Shown here one piece after another: positions 8,219 to 15,676 of a stretch of 28,238 nucleotides of DNA (positions are counted from its first letter, which is position 1; every line of letters starts with the position of its first letter). The stretch is from CAMBDS01 sp964355675 (lineage in GTDB: Bacteria; Electryoneota; AABM5-125-24; Hatepunaeales; Hatepunaeaceae). The notes under the pieces are model-generated. The model saw nothing but the letters and a program-made list of their open reading frames with translations. It had not been told where the DNA came from and did no database searches. The DNA lies in NCBI GenBank assembly GCA_964355675.1, contig CAYHEC010000038.1, forward strand, positions 1 to 28,238, given 5' to 3'. A program made the position numbers and the translations under genes.

Positions 8219-9583
8219 GTGTTTAAAGGGCTAATGGCCGGAGTTTCCGGCGTGCGGGGAGTTATCGGCGAGGGGATGACTTCCGAAGTTGCAATGCTAT
8301 GGGCAAGTGGATTTGGTTCCTGGCTCCGTGGAAAAAAAGTAGTATTATCAAGAGATTCCAGACCTTCCGGAGGTATGCTGGCATACGCCGTCAAGGCGGG
8401 TTTGTTATCTGTTGGTTGTGACGTCGATGATATTGGAGTCACTACGACTCCAATCGGCGCGCTCTCCGTCTTGCGAAGGGGAGCTGGCGGTGGCATAATT
8501 ATCACCGCCAGTCATAACCCTCAACAATGGAATGCCCTCAAATTCGTACGCTCTGATGGGCGAATGTTAACTGCTGAGGAATTCGAGGAAGTCGAACAAA
8601 TCGTATCCAATGGCCCTCTTCGCACCGCCTCTTGGGATCGTATCGGAACCGAGATCAAATGGGATGGTGCAGATCAAATGTATCTTGGCGCCGTTTTGGG
8701 ATTGGGACTTCTCGATCTCGATCAGATTCGTCGTAAAAATTTCCGAGTCGCTTTTGATGCGGTCAATGGCGGAGGTAGTTTCATCTATCCAAAACTCTTG
8801 GAAGCATTCGGATGCCAAGTTTTTGCGATTAATTGCGATGGTTCCGGACATTTTACGCGACCGCCTGAACCACTTCCAGCTAACTTGGGCGATCTAAGCA
8901 AAAAAGTCACCGAAGAGAAGTGTCATATCGGTTTTGCGGTGGATCCAGATGGCGACAGACTTGCCGTAGTCGATGAACGCGGCGTTCCCATCGGTGAGGA
9001 ATCTACTCTCGCGCTCGCAATAAAATCAACACTTCTTCATCGTCCCGGTCCATTAGTCGTGAACTGCTTGACTTCTCAGGTCATCGATGATATTGCCGCT
9101 CAGTATGGCGTCCCTTGTTACCGGACAAAAGTTGGAGAAGCGAATGTATCGGCAAAAATCATCGAAATAAATGCTGTTGTTGGTGGGGAAGGCAATGGCG
9201 GTGTTATGTTGCCTGAACTTCACTCCGTTAGAGATGCAGGCGTGGGGATGGCTTTGCTTCTCAACCTGTTGTCTTCGTCAAAGAAGACAGTCTCTGAAGT
9301 CACCGCCCAACTTCCTGCCTACTTCATGGTCAAGGCTTCGTATCCTGTTGGTGATCACAATCCCGTTGAACTCGTCGAAGCGACTGCTTCCAAGTTTCCT
9401 AACGATTTATTGACCCGAATCGACGGCGTTAGAATCAATTATCCTGATGGTTGGGTTCAGATGCGTCCATCGAATACCGAACCGATACTTCGGGTCTATG
9501 CTGAAGCTCACGACAAACCGACTGCAGAAAAATTAGTAGAAGAATTGATTCGGAAAATCAAATCTGTCGCCGCAACATTATGA
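8219..9583 (+). CDS. glmM: Phosphoglucosamine mutase-like alpha-D-phosphohexomutase
   Basis: This 454-residue phosphohexomutase most likely interconverts glucosamine-6-P and glucosamine-1-P on the way to UDP-GlcNAc. All four family loops are present: the phosphoserine loop TASHNPQQWNALKF (Ser98), the Mg site DPDGDR (Asp242, 244, 246), the sugar-specificity loop GEGNGG (323-328), and the phosphate-binding loop RPSNTEP (416-422). GEGNGG followed by a PELH..RD segment matches the archaeal/Bacteroidetes GlmM group rather than classical bacterial GlmM (GEQSGH) or PMM/PGM (GEMSGH). The GTG start has AGGA at 8209-8212, six bases upstream; it keeps the N-terminal FKGLMAGVSGVRGV, the usual strand with the SGxRG motif. 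A phosphomannomutase or phosphoglucomutase activity cannot be ruled out. The gene follows the tandem repeats and probably has its own promoter, perhaps using TATAGT at 8167-8172. Confidence 0.78.
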   Translation: MFKGLMAGVSGVRGVIGEGMTSEVAMLWASGFGSWLRGKKVVLSRDSRPSGGMLAYAVKAGLLSVGCDVDDIGVTTTPIGALSVLRRGAGGGIIITASHNPQQWNALKFVRSDGRMLTAEEFEEVEQIVSNGPLRTASWDRIGTEIKWDGADQMYLGAVLGLGLLDLDQIRRKNFRVAFDAVNGGGSFIYPKLLEAFGCQVFAINCDGSGHFTRPPEPLPANLGDLSKKVTEEKCHIGFAVDPDGDRLAVVDERGVPIGEESTLALAIKSTLLHRPGPLVVNCLTSQVIDDIAAQYGVPCYRTKVGEANVSAKIIEINAVVGGEGNGGVMLPELHSVRDAGVGMALLLNLLSSSKKTVSEVTAQLPAYFMVKASYPVGDHNPVELVEATASKFPNDLLTRIDGVRINYPDGWVQMRPSNTEPILRVYAEAHDKPTAEKLVEELIRKIKSVAATL

Positions 9584-9638
9584 AACTTGGTTTTCGTCCA
9601 CAGGTTTAAAGAACTAATCCGTAAATCGGGATAATTCC

Positions 9639-9664
9639 ACTGCCGACCCGCCGTGGTCGGCAGT
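9639..9664. repeat. Perfect 10-bp-stem hairpin (family C), downstream of glmM
   Basis: ACTGCCGACC (9639-9648) pairs perfectly with GGTCGGCAGT (9655-9664) around the six-base loop CGCCGT. A near-identical hairpin occurs at 14432-14455 after the subtilisin-like protease gene. Both lie downstream of plus-strand genes, so they may act in termination or mRNA stabilisation, but neither is followed by a clean T run. Confidence 0.85.
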
Positions 9665-9771
9665 ATTCCTGCTGTTACATTCTTTAAAGTGCTGGGTTCA
9701 GCGACTTGCCCTGCACAGAAGAAAACCTTTTTTAACACAACCGTCGAAATCGTTATCTATGGACCAAGCTT

Positions 9772-11301
9772 ATGATAAGCGTCTCCGAAATCCTCCAAGT
9801 CATCGATTCGGGAGCAGAAATCCCTACTCTGGCTCCCGTAATAAGGCATCTGCTGTCTTTGAAAGCAGATAATAATGAGAGTTCTAATTTATTCGCGGAC
9901 TTAATAAATAACGATCCCGGCTTGACCGTCAGAATACTCAAAGCGGCAAACACTTCTGATGAATTTGATACTCCGGTCGAAAGTATCGAAGCGGCTATCG
10001 AACGATTAGGCTTCAAAAATGCCCGCAATCTTGCACTGACCATGGCATTTATCGACGATGACAGACGGGACGCTGAGCATCTCTCCGAACATCAGCGTAT
10101 GCAATGGCTTTGGGAGCGATCAATTAGTACTGCAACTGCCGCCGAGATATTTGCCAGCAGAATGAATTCAAATAATATTATAAAATTCCGAACAACCGGT
10201 CTATTACTTGATATAGGGATATTTTTCCTCCTATTCAATTTTCCAAAACACTATAATCCGATATTGGATAGATGGCAGACCGAAGGCGGAAATCTGATCG
10301 ATATCGAAAACGATGCACTCGGCGTTGATCACGCTGTTGTCGGGAAACAACTTGCCAAAAAATGGAATCTTGGTGTTGATGTAGAGGAGGCGATATTTGA
10401 CCACAATAACATTGATTTGCCCGTCGATAAACCAGATTCAAACGCCCCATATAAACTCGCGAACCTTGCCGTTGCGGTTTTATTCGAAGATAGACATATA
10501 ACCGGACTGGAACGTGCAATTCGTTTTGCAAAAGAGCACCTTGATTTCGAACGTTCCCAATTTATTGACGAATTACAGAGAATTACTCTCATCGCTGACC
10601 AGGTTTCATTGAAGATGTCGCTTCAATCTGGGCCAGCGCTCCCTTATGTTGATCTCCTGAGAAATATCAATTCTGAGCTTGGTCGCGCAACCTTGACCTC
10701 GGAACAAATGGTCAGAGCCCTTGAAATTTCCATGCGTAAGGCCGAACATCTTACTCAAAAACTCGAAGACGCTAATCGCAAATTGCGTGAAGCCGCAAAT
10801 CATGATCCCTTGACGCACATTCATAATCGTCGCTTCTTCGAGGAATTCCTTAATTGGAATTTTAATCGCGCTCAACGGTATAACACCACACTCGGGTGCA
10901 TGATGATTGATATTGATCACTTTAAAAATGTTAATGATACTTATGGGCATCTAACCGGCGACAGAGTTCTGCAAGGGGTTGCCGAAGCGCTGAAGAATAA
11001 TTTGCGCAATACCGATATTGTTGCCCGGTATGGGGGAGAGGAGTTTGTGGTTCTCTTGCCTGAAACTAAGGCTGATGCAATCTATTTGACAGCTGTTAAA
11101 CTCAATAAGGCGGTAAAAGCCATTCAGTATTCTCTTCCGGGTGAAACATTAAGCGTCACTATCTCAGTTGGTTACGTCTCCTATTCCCCGGGTGAAATGC
11201 CAGAGATCACAGCCGCCATGGATATTGTTCGCCTTGCGGATCAGAATATGTATCTCGCCAAAGCCGCCGGACGCGATCGCGTATGCCCAAATCCAGAATA
11301 A
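9772..11301 (+). CDS. HDOD domain-GGDEF diguanylate cyclase fusion
   Basis: This 509-residue cytoplasmic signalling protein has no signal peptide or membrane segment. Residues about 1-260 form an HDOD domain (EIPTLAPVIRHLLSL, then DPGLTVRILKAAN and AIERLGFKNARNLALTMAF), a helical fold related to HD hydrolases and used as a regulatory module. A helical linker near 310-345 (EQMVRALEISMRKAEHLTQKLEDANRKL) looks coiled-coil. The GGDEF domain follows (DPLTHIHNRRFFEEF onward). The active site GGEEF at 421-425 is intact, the metal-binding DIDHFKNVND is present, and an RxxD inhibitory site (Arg412-Asp415) lies five residues upstream. It is therefore probably an active cyclic-di-GMP synthase with product inhibition. 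ATG 9772 is the first in-frame start; the ribosome site before it is weak. It stands alone, with no neighbouring c-di-GMP genes. Confidence 0.9.
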   Translation: MISVSEILQVIDSGAEIPTLAPVIRHLLSLKADNNESSNLFADLINNDPGLTVRILKAANTSDEFDTPVESIEAAIERLGFKNARNLALTMAFIDDDRRDAEHLSEHQRMQWLWERSISTATAAEIFASRMNSNNIIKFRTTGLLLDIGIFFLLFNFPKHYNPILDRWQTEGGNLIDIENDALGVDHAVVGKQLAKKWNLGVDVEEAIFDHNNIDLPVDKPDSNAPYKLANLAVAVLFEDRHITGLERAIRFAKEHLDFERSQFIDELQRITLIADQVSLKMSLQSGPALPYVDLLRNINSELGRATLTSEQMVRALEISMRKAEHLTQKLEDANRKLREAANHDPLTHIHNRRFFEEFLNWNFNRAQRYNTTLGCMMIDIDHFKNVNDTYGHLTGDRVLQGVAEALKNNLRNTDIVARYGGEEFVVLLPETKADAIYLTAVKLNKAVKAIQYSLPGETLSVTISVGYVSYSPGEMPEITAAMDIVRLADQNMYLAKAAGRDRVCPNPE

Positions 11302-11364
11302 CGCTATTTAGTAAGGAACAATTCATTTCGATTTTCGTTTTAATTTCAACTTCAATGCACTCCC

Positions 11365-11376
11365 AATCTATAGATT
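11365..11376. promoter_or_regulatory. Perfect 12-bp palindrome upstream of the lipoprotein gene
   Basis: AATCTATAGATT is perfectly self-complementary and lies 39 bases before the start of the lipoprotein-protease gene pair. TATAGA inside it could serve as a weak -10 element, with TTCAAC at 11345-11350 as a poor -35. An operator is possible. The site is AT-rich and short, so chance is a real alternative. Confidence 0.25.
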
Positions 11377-11415
11377 AAAGAATCTTTTCTCCAAACACAT
11401 TTCTGAGGTTTCTTT

Positions 11416-11889
11416 ATGCCAGACGTGACCCGCATCATTGCAAGCCTTGTCGTTTTATCCGTTCTTTCAGGTTGTGGCAATGATACACCAAGGTCGAAGC
11501 CCGACTATAGCATCCTTCAGCAAAAGATCGATATCCCAATTCGTGGGAAAGTGACATGCATTACAACTCAAGCTTTTGCTGATAGTATTAATAATGGCGC
11601 TAATCTTCAACTTATTTTCATTCAAGAATTTGCGCCAGAAAATCCTGCTGATAATTTAGCTCTCCCAGGCATGAACACTATCTTGCTCGGCGAGACCTAT
11701 AACTACGTCAAGAAACTGAATAAGAACCAACCTCTTTATCTGCTTTGTCTCTACGGCGACGATTCAAAGCGAATGGGCAACGAATTATCTAAAGACGGTT
11801 GGAATAGCTTCTACCTCGACGGTGGAAGTTACAGACTCAAGCAAGATATTAAGCAGGGGAAGGTGAAGGTTAATTCTCTTAGGAGTTGA
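11416..11889 (+). CDS. Small lipoprotein with a rhodanese-like domain
   Basis: This 157-residue lipoprotein has an N-terminal hydrophobic stretch and lipobox LSGC (Cys20), so it should be anchored to a membrane facing the periplasm or surface. The remainder resembles a small rhodanese domain. LYLLCLYGDDSKRMGNEL has a cysteine (Cys111) starting a loop of Cys-x5-Ser, as in rhodaneses (CRSGNRS-like). It is followed by GWNSFYLDGGSYRL, which matches the usual final strand and EGG-type turn. The N-terminal half is less typical. Possible roles are sulfur transfer or redox sensing, but a substrate cannot be read from the sequence. A GAGG at 11403-11406 supports the ATG. Its AGGAG-containing 3' end supplies the ribosome site of the next gene, the secreted protease, one base after its stop, so the two are almost certainly co-translated. 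Confidence 0.7.
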   Translation: MPDVTRIIASLVVLSVLSGCGNDTPRSKPDYSILQQKIDIPIRGKVTCITTQAFADSINNGANLQLIFIQEFAPENPADNLALPGMNTILLGETYNYVKKLNKNQPLYLLCLYGDDSKRMGNELSKDGWNSFYLDGGSYRLKQDIKQGKVKVNSLRS

Positions 11890-11890
11890 T

Positions 11891-14419
11891 TTGTTCCGTA
11901 ACTTCCTGACCCAAACAATAAGCCCGATTCTGTTTTTGGCAATCGGGCTTGTTGGGCTCATAGCCTCCAGCGCTGATGCGAGTGAACCAACATACTGGAT
12001 TTATTTTAAAGATAAAGGTATAACCAGTCACGATCAACTCGATCAAGCCTTGGGGAAAGTTGCGCTCGAGCTGACCGACCGAGCAAGAGTTCGTCGTACC
12101 AAACTTGATAAAATTCGCCTCGTCGATGAACAAGACCTCCCGGTATCTCAAGAATACATCGCTCATATCCGCTCAATGTCGGGAATCAAAGTTAGAATTG
12201 CCAGCCGTTGGTTGAATGCCATCAGCGCCTCGGTCTCTTCTGAGGCGCTCGAAAATCTCCACGACCTGACATTTGTAAAAGAAGTCAAGCCTGTCGCATT
12301 CCGTCATCCTGTTCGATCCCCGCCCATGGATGATCCTCTTCCTGATGAACCCCAAATTCCGTCTCGCGATCATAACTATGATTATGGCAATAGCCTAAGG
12401 CAGAATACGTTTATGAATCTGCCCGAACTTCATGACCGAGGTTATCTTGGTGAAGGAATATTGATTGGAGTTTGTGACGCAGGATTTGACAACCTCGACC
12501 ATCGGTGTTTTCAGAATTTGCGGATCGAGGCCGTCTGGGATTTTGTCAACAATGACGCAAATGTCGCCAACGAAGGTGACCGAGGTAACGGCCAGCATGG
12601 TACGCGTACTCTTTCGATAATGGCGGGTTTCGATGATGGACATTTAATTGGAGTCGCTCCCCGTGCAAGTTATGTATTGGCAAAAACAGAAAATACGGAT
12701 TGGGAACAGCAGGTCGAAGAAGACGCTTGGGTAGCGGGAGTCGAGTGGATGGATTCCCTTGGCGTCGATATTATTTCGTCTTCGCTTGGTTATATGGACT
12801 GGTACAACAATGATGATCTCGATGGCGAGACTGCAATCACTACTATTGCGGCAAATAGAGCGGTAGAGGTCGGAATTGTCGTAGTCAACGCAATGGGGAA
12901 TACGGGATTTAATCGGCATCCCGGCGATAAAATGATCGCCCCGGCAGACGGCTTCTCCGTTTTCTCAATCGGTGCTACAAACCGTGATAGTACTCTCTCC
13001 GGTTTTTCTTCTATTGGCCCCACTTTCGATGGTCGGATTAAACCCGATTTTGTCACCTTTGGCAGTTCAGTCATTTTCGCTGGTTCTGGCAACGACACCG
13101 GATATGCCGCCGGAGCTGGCACATCATTTTCGGCGCCAGCCGTTGCCGGTCTTTGCGCTCTGCTCATCGAAGCTGATCCATATTTATCCCCTTTAACTCT
13201 AAGGGAATTGTTACAAAATACTTCTGATCGTGTCGATGAGCCTGACACGCTATATGGGTGGGGCATTCCAAATGGTTTGGAAGCCTTGGATCGTCTCCAG
13301 CCTGAACGAGTGGAACTCGTGATCCCACTGCATCGGGGCTGGAACACCATATCCCTCAATCTACGCTCCGCCCCGGCAGTGCCTTTCCCGGAAAACCTTA
13401 GTCCGCTCGTCGAAGCAGACATTCTCGCGCTTGCTAAAGACGGACATGGCAGATTTTACGCTCCTCGGATTCCCTTCAACAATATTCCATTCTGGGATAG
13501 GAAGGAGGGTTACCAACTCAATCTGGATCAAGTTGATACTCTCTGGTTTGAAGGCTTGTTATCTGCCTATTCCGAGCCCATCGCTCTTGTTCAAGGCTGG
13601 CAGATTGTCGCTTACTACCCAAACTTCGACTTGCCCGTCCGTGATGCCATGCGTTCCTTAACAGATGATGACGCACTTACAATAATCAAAGACGAGTGGG
13701 GAAGGTTCTATTTCCCGCGTTTAAATTTCAGTAATTTGACGTATTTATCACCCGGGCGCGGTTACCACATCAGACTATCTCACGACGCATTTTTGCGCTA
13801 CCCCCGAGCCAGAATAATTGATGGTGACAAAATTGAAGATCAGTCGCCCACGTTTTTCTTCAATCCCACACCTGAAGAATATGGCATGAGCGTCCTCCTC
13901 TTGGCGAGTAACGGCGTCGAATCGGGTGACGAAGCCGCGTTTATCGATAATGATGGAAACATGTTGGGGGCCGGTGTTTTTATTGAAAATAAATGCGGAA
14001 TTGCTTTATGGGGAGCGGAAGCGGACGGTATCTTGCCGGATCTAAAAATTTGGAATAAATTCTCAAATCAAGTTCTCAACCCAAATTTAAAATTAGTAGA
14101 AGGAACCAGGAGTTACTCTCCCGATGGTCTCTCGGTTTTCGAAGTCTCGGTCGAAATTCCAGTTGCGCCAACGCTGGAAGTTACTTCTTTCCCAACTCCA
14201 TTTAATGACCGCCTGACCATCAGTGTCAAACACAACAGTTCGGACGGGGTGGTTTACGCCTTATTCGATCTGACTGGTAAATTAGCTTTAAAGGGAGCTA
14301 TTCCCTCTGAGCTAACCAACGCTACGCTGAACGCTTCGGGGCTTCCGACGGGACTTTACATACTAAAAGTGCGCTCAAAGGATTCCGTTGCGTCCTTGAA
14401 AGTTATCTGTCTGAAGTGA
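11891..14419 (+). CDS. Secreted subtilisin-like (S8) serine protease with C-terminal sorting domain
   Basis: This 842-residue exported protease starts at TTG 11891 with AGGAG five bases upstream. A signal peptide occupies about residues 1-29 (hydrophobic FLAIGLVGLIAS, then ADA). An inhibitor-like propeptide (about 30-140) follows. The S8 catalytic domain has Asp196 (GVCDAGFD), His236 (GQHGTRT), oxyanion Asn337 (AMGNTG) and Ser412 (GTSFSAP), so it looks active. Residues about 480-640 hold two related modules, each beginning GWN/GWQ and containing a GRFY-P segment. The last roughly 80 residues (TSFPTPFNDRLTI to the Lys terminus, with GLPTGLYILKV) form a T9SS type A/FlgD-Ig-like sorting domain with TPFN in place of the usual NPFN. 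The partner gene upstream is the rhodanese-like lipoprotein. A role in degrading extracellular protein is inferred. Confidence 0.92.
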   Translation: MFRNFLTQTISPILFLAIGLVGLIASSADASEPTYWIYFKDKGITSHDQLDQALGKVALELTDRARVRRTKLDKIRLVDEQDLPVSQEYIAHIRSMSGIKVRIASRWLNAISASVSSEALENLHDLTFVKEVKPVAFRHPVRSPPMDDPLPDEPQIPSRDHNYDYGNSLRQNTFMNLPELHDRGYLGEGILIGVCDAGFDNLDHRCFQNLRIEAVWDFVNNDANVANEGDRGNGQHGTRTLSIMAGFDDGHLIGVAPRASYVLAKTENTDWEQQVEEDAWVAGVEWMDSLGVDIISSSLGYMDWYNNDDLDGETAITTIAANRAVEVGIVVVNAMGNTGFNRHPGDKMIAPADGFSVFSIGATNRDSTLSGFSSIGPTFDGRIKPDFVTFGSSVIFAGSGNDTGYAAGAGTSFSAPAVAGLCALLIEADPYLSPLTLRELLQNTSDRVDEPDTLYGWGIPNGLEALDRLQPERVELVIPLHRGWNTISLNLRSAPAVPFPENLSPLVEADILALAKDGHGRFYAPRIPFNNIPFWDRKEGYQLNLDQVDTLWFEGLLSAYSEPIALVQGWQIVAYYPNFDLPVRDAMRSLTDDDALTIIKDEWGRFYFPRLNFSNLTYLSPGRGYHIRLSHDAFLRYPRARIIDGDKIEDQSPTFFFNPTPEEYGMSVLLLASNGVESGDEAAFIDNDGNMLGAGVFIENKCGIALWGAEADGILPDLKIWNKFSNQVLNPNLKLVEGTRSYSPDGLSVFEVSVEIPVAPTLEVTSFPTPFNDRLTISVKHNSSDGVVYALFDLTGKLALKGAIPSELTNATLNASGLPTGLYILKVRSKDSVASLKVICLK

Positions 14420-14431
14420 TTGAGTTGTCCA

Positions 14432-14455
14432 CTGCCGACCCGCCGCGGTCGGCAG
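14432..14455. repeat. Hairpin, family C, second copy
   Basis: CTGCCGACC (14432-14440) pairs with GGTCGGCAG (14447-14455) around CGCCGC. It shares its first 15 bases (from ACTGCC) with the hairpin at 9639-9664 and differs in the loop. It lies twelve bases after the stop of the subtilisin-like protease gene. Confidence 0.85.
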
Positions 14456-14467
14456 CACTTTTCGTAC

Positions 14468-14765
14468 GACAGGCGTCCCTGCCTGTCACTTTACCATAGG
14501 CATCCCTGCCTGTCACTTTACCATAGGCATCCCTGCCTGTCACTTTACCATAGGCGTCCCTGCCTGTCACTTTACCATAGGCATCCCTGCCTGTCACTTT
14601 ACCATAGGCGTNNNNNNNNNNNNNNNNNNNNNNNNNNNNNNNNNNNNNNNNNNNNNNNNNNNNNNNNNNNNNNNNNNNNNNNNNNNNNNNNNNNNNNNNN
14701 NNNNNNNNNNNAGGCATCCCTGCCTGTCACTTTACCATAGGCGTCCCTGCCTGTCACTTTACCAT
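14468..14765. repeat. 27-bp tandem repeat array with an assembly gap inside
   Basis: Unit starts are at 14471, 14498, 14525, 14552, 14579 and 14606 before the gap, and 14712 and 14739 after it. The unit reads AGGC[G/A]TCCCTGCCTGTC followed by ACTTTACCAT, and position 5 alternates between G and A. Each unit contains an AGGC/GCCT inverted repeat; the first has the longer perfect stem GACAGGC-GTCCCT-GCCTGTC (14468-14487). There are no unique spacers, so it is not a CRISPR array. The true copy number is unknown because the gap has a nominal length. Confidence 0.92.
14612..14711. other. Assembly gap of exactly 100 N
   Basis: There are 100 consecutive N, the length usually used for a gap of unknown size. 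It falls inside the 27-bp array, and the flanking units are out of register with a 27-base period (14606 to 14712 is 106). The real length is therefore undetermined; short reads evidently collapsed in the repeat. Confidence 0.97.
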
Positions 14766-14769
14766 ACGA

Positions 14770-14786
14770 GCGAAGTTCACCTTCGC
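14770..14786. repeat. Small hairpin GCGAAG-TTCAC-CTTCGC
   Basis: A perfect six-base stem (14770-14775 with 14781-14786) around a five-base loop directly follows the tandem array. It may be the end of that array's terminator or another short palindromic repeat. Only one copy is seen here. Confidence 0.55.
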
Positions 14787-14834
14787 CCACCCATTCAACT
14801 CATACTAAGTTGCTTTCAAACGAGCATTGAGAGC

Positions 14835-14863
14835 GTGGCGTCATGTGTCTCGCATGACACCAC
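14835..14863. repeat. Hairpin, family A, third copy
   Basis: GTGGCGTCATG (14835-14845) pairs with CATGACACCAC (14853-14863), with one mismatch, around loop TGTCTCG. It is the same stem as at 8045-8073 and 8130-8158. The loop is close to the reverse complement of theirs, so this copy appears inverted. It lies 33 bases from the tatD stop. Confidence 0.85.
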
Positions 14864-14895
14864 ATCGTTATTATCCAAATGAATGCAACTTAGGA

Positions 14896-15675
14896 TCAAT
14901 GATTAATTCCGAAAACAGTCATAGAATTCTTATACATTATCCTCGATAATTCTTCAAGTGATAATCGAAGAATTTCTGCAACAGTAGTCGCTGTAAACTT
15001 CACGTAGGCTGGCTCGTTACGTTTTCCTCTGAAAGGAACCGGAGCAAGATAAGGACAATCCGTTTCGATCAACAGTCTCTCTAAAGGAACCGCGCGAATA
15101 GTTTCTTCCATTTGCGCTTTCTTATAGGTAACATTTCCTGCAAACGATACGTAAAATCCGCGCGACGTCACTTCCTTAACCTGCTCTACACTGCCACCGA
15201 AACAATGAAAAATGCCTTTACCTTCCAGTTGATATTCATCCAATATTCTTAATACATCCTCATAGGAATTTCGCTGGTGTATTATCACAGGTTGTCTTGT
15301 TCTTGAGGCAATCTCAAGCATCTGATGAAAACACCGTATCTGCGGAGGCGGGGGAGGATCTGGCCAATAATAATCGAGACCAATCTCGCCAACGCCTACG
15401 CAACGTTCGTCTGAAAGTAGTTCTTCGATGCCTTTGATGCTATCGGTAGTGATTTTTGCCGATTCGGAAGGATGAACGCCTGCCGTAAACCAAATTTTAT
15501 ACTGATGCGCCAGTTGTTGCGCTCGCCTTGATGATTCTTCATCCAAACCGATTGAAACCATTTGAGTAATATCTTCGTTAAATGCCCGATTGATGACTAA
15601 CGAAACGTCGGCGGCGAATGCTTCATCGGTCAGGTGAGCATGGGTGTCGAAAAACCTCAATTTCGGTTGCGACAT
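14896..15675 (-). CDS. tatD: TatD family metal-dependent deoxyribonuclease
   Basis: This 259-residue TatD-type hydrolase belongs to a family with metal-dependent 3'-5' exonuclease activity on DNA, linked to DNA repair and quality control. The metal ligands are in place: His12 and His14 (DTHAHL), Glu97 (GEIGLDYYW), His133 (IIHQR), His157 (GIFHCFGG) and Asp206 (ETDCPYLAP). The length is typical (about 255-265). A proline run (PDPPPPP) follows the Glu97 motif, a little longer than usual. The ATG start lies one base after the stop of the acyltransferase gene, so the two are co-transcribed on the minus strand. It is the last gene of that three-gene group and faces the secreted protease gene across the repeat region. 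Paralogues YcfH and YjjV have the same motifs, so the symbol denotes the family. Confidence 0.93.
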   Translation of the reverse strand: MSQPKLRFFDTHAHLTDEAFAADVSLVINRAFNEDITQMVSIGLDEESSRRAQQLAHQYKIWFTAGVHPSESAKITTDSIKGIEELLSDERCVGVGEIGLDYYWPDPPPPPQIRCFHQMLEIASRTRQPVIIHQRNSYEDVLRILDEYQLEGKGIFHCFGGSVEQVKEVTSRGFYVSFAGNVTYKKAQMEETIRAVPLERLLIETDCPYLAPVPFRGKRNEPAYVKFTATTVAEILRLSLEELSRIMYKNSMTVFGINH

Positions 15676-15676
15676 T

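Larger units (their letters stand above)
14420..14895. other. 476-base non-coding region between convergent genes, packed with hairpin repeats
   Basis: No convincing gene lies here. In order it holds a family C hairpin (14432-14455), a 27-bp tandem array (14468-14765) interrupted by a 100-N gap, a small GCGAAG-TTCAC-CTTCGC hairpin (14770-14786), and a family A hairpin (14835-14863). It separates the protease gene (plus) from tatD (minus), so it probably also ends transcription from both sides. Open frames across the array exist only because the unit length is divisible by three. Confidence 0.85.

Noticed and set aside
12790..13422. 210-residue minus-strand frame inside the subtilase gene
   Set aside because: It is antisense to the catalytic Ser region with serine/arginine/proline-rich low-complexity composition; it is a shadow of the real gene.
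14468..14765. CRISPR array
   Set aside because: The period of 27 consists entirely of repeat with no unique spacers, and no cas genes are present.
14403..14790. Minus-strand frames encoding a nine-residue repeat (AYGKVTGRD) across the tandem array
   Set aside because: The 27-bp unit keeps several frames open on both strands, there is no ribosome site, the frames run through N, and the repeats form hairpins; non-coding is the simpler reading.
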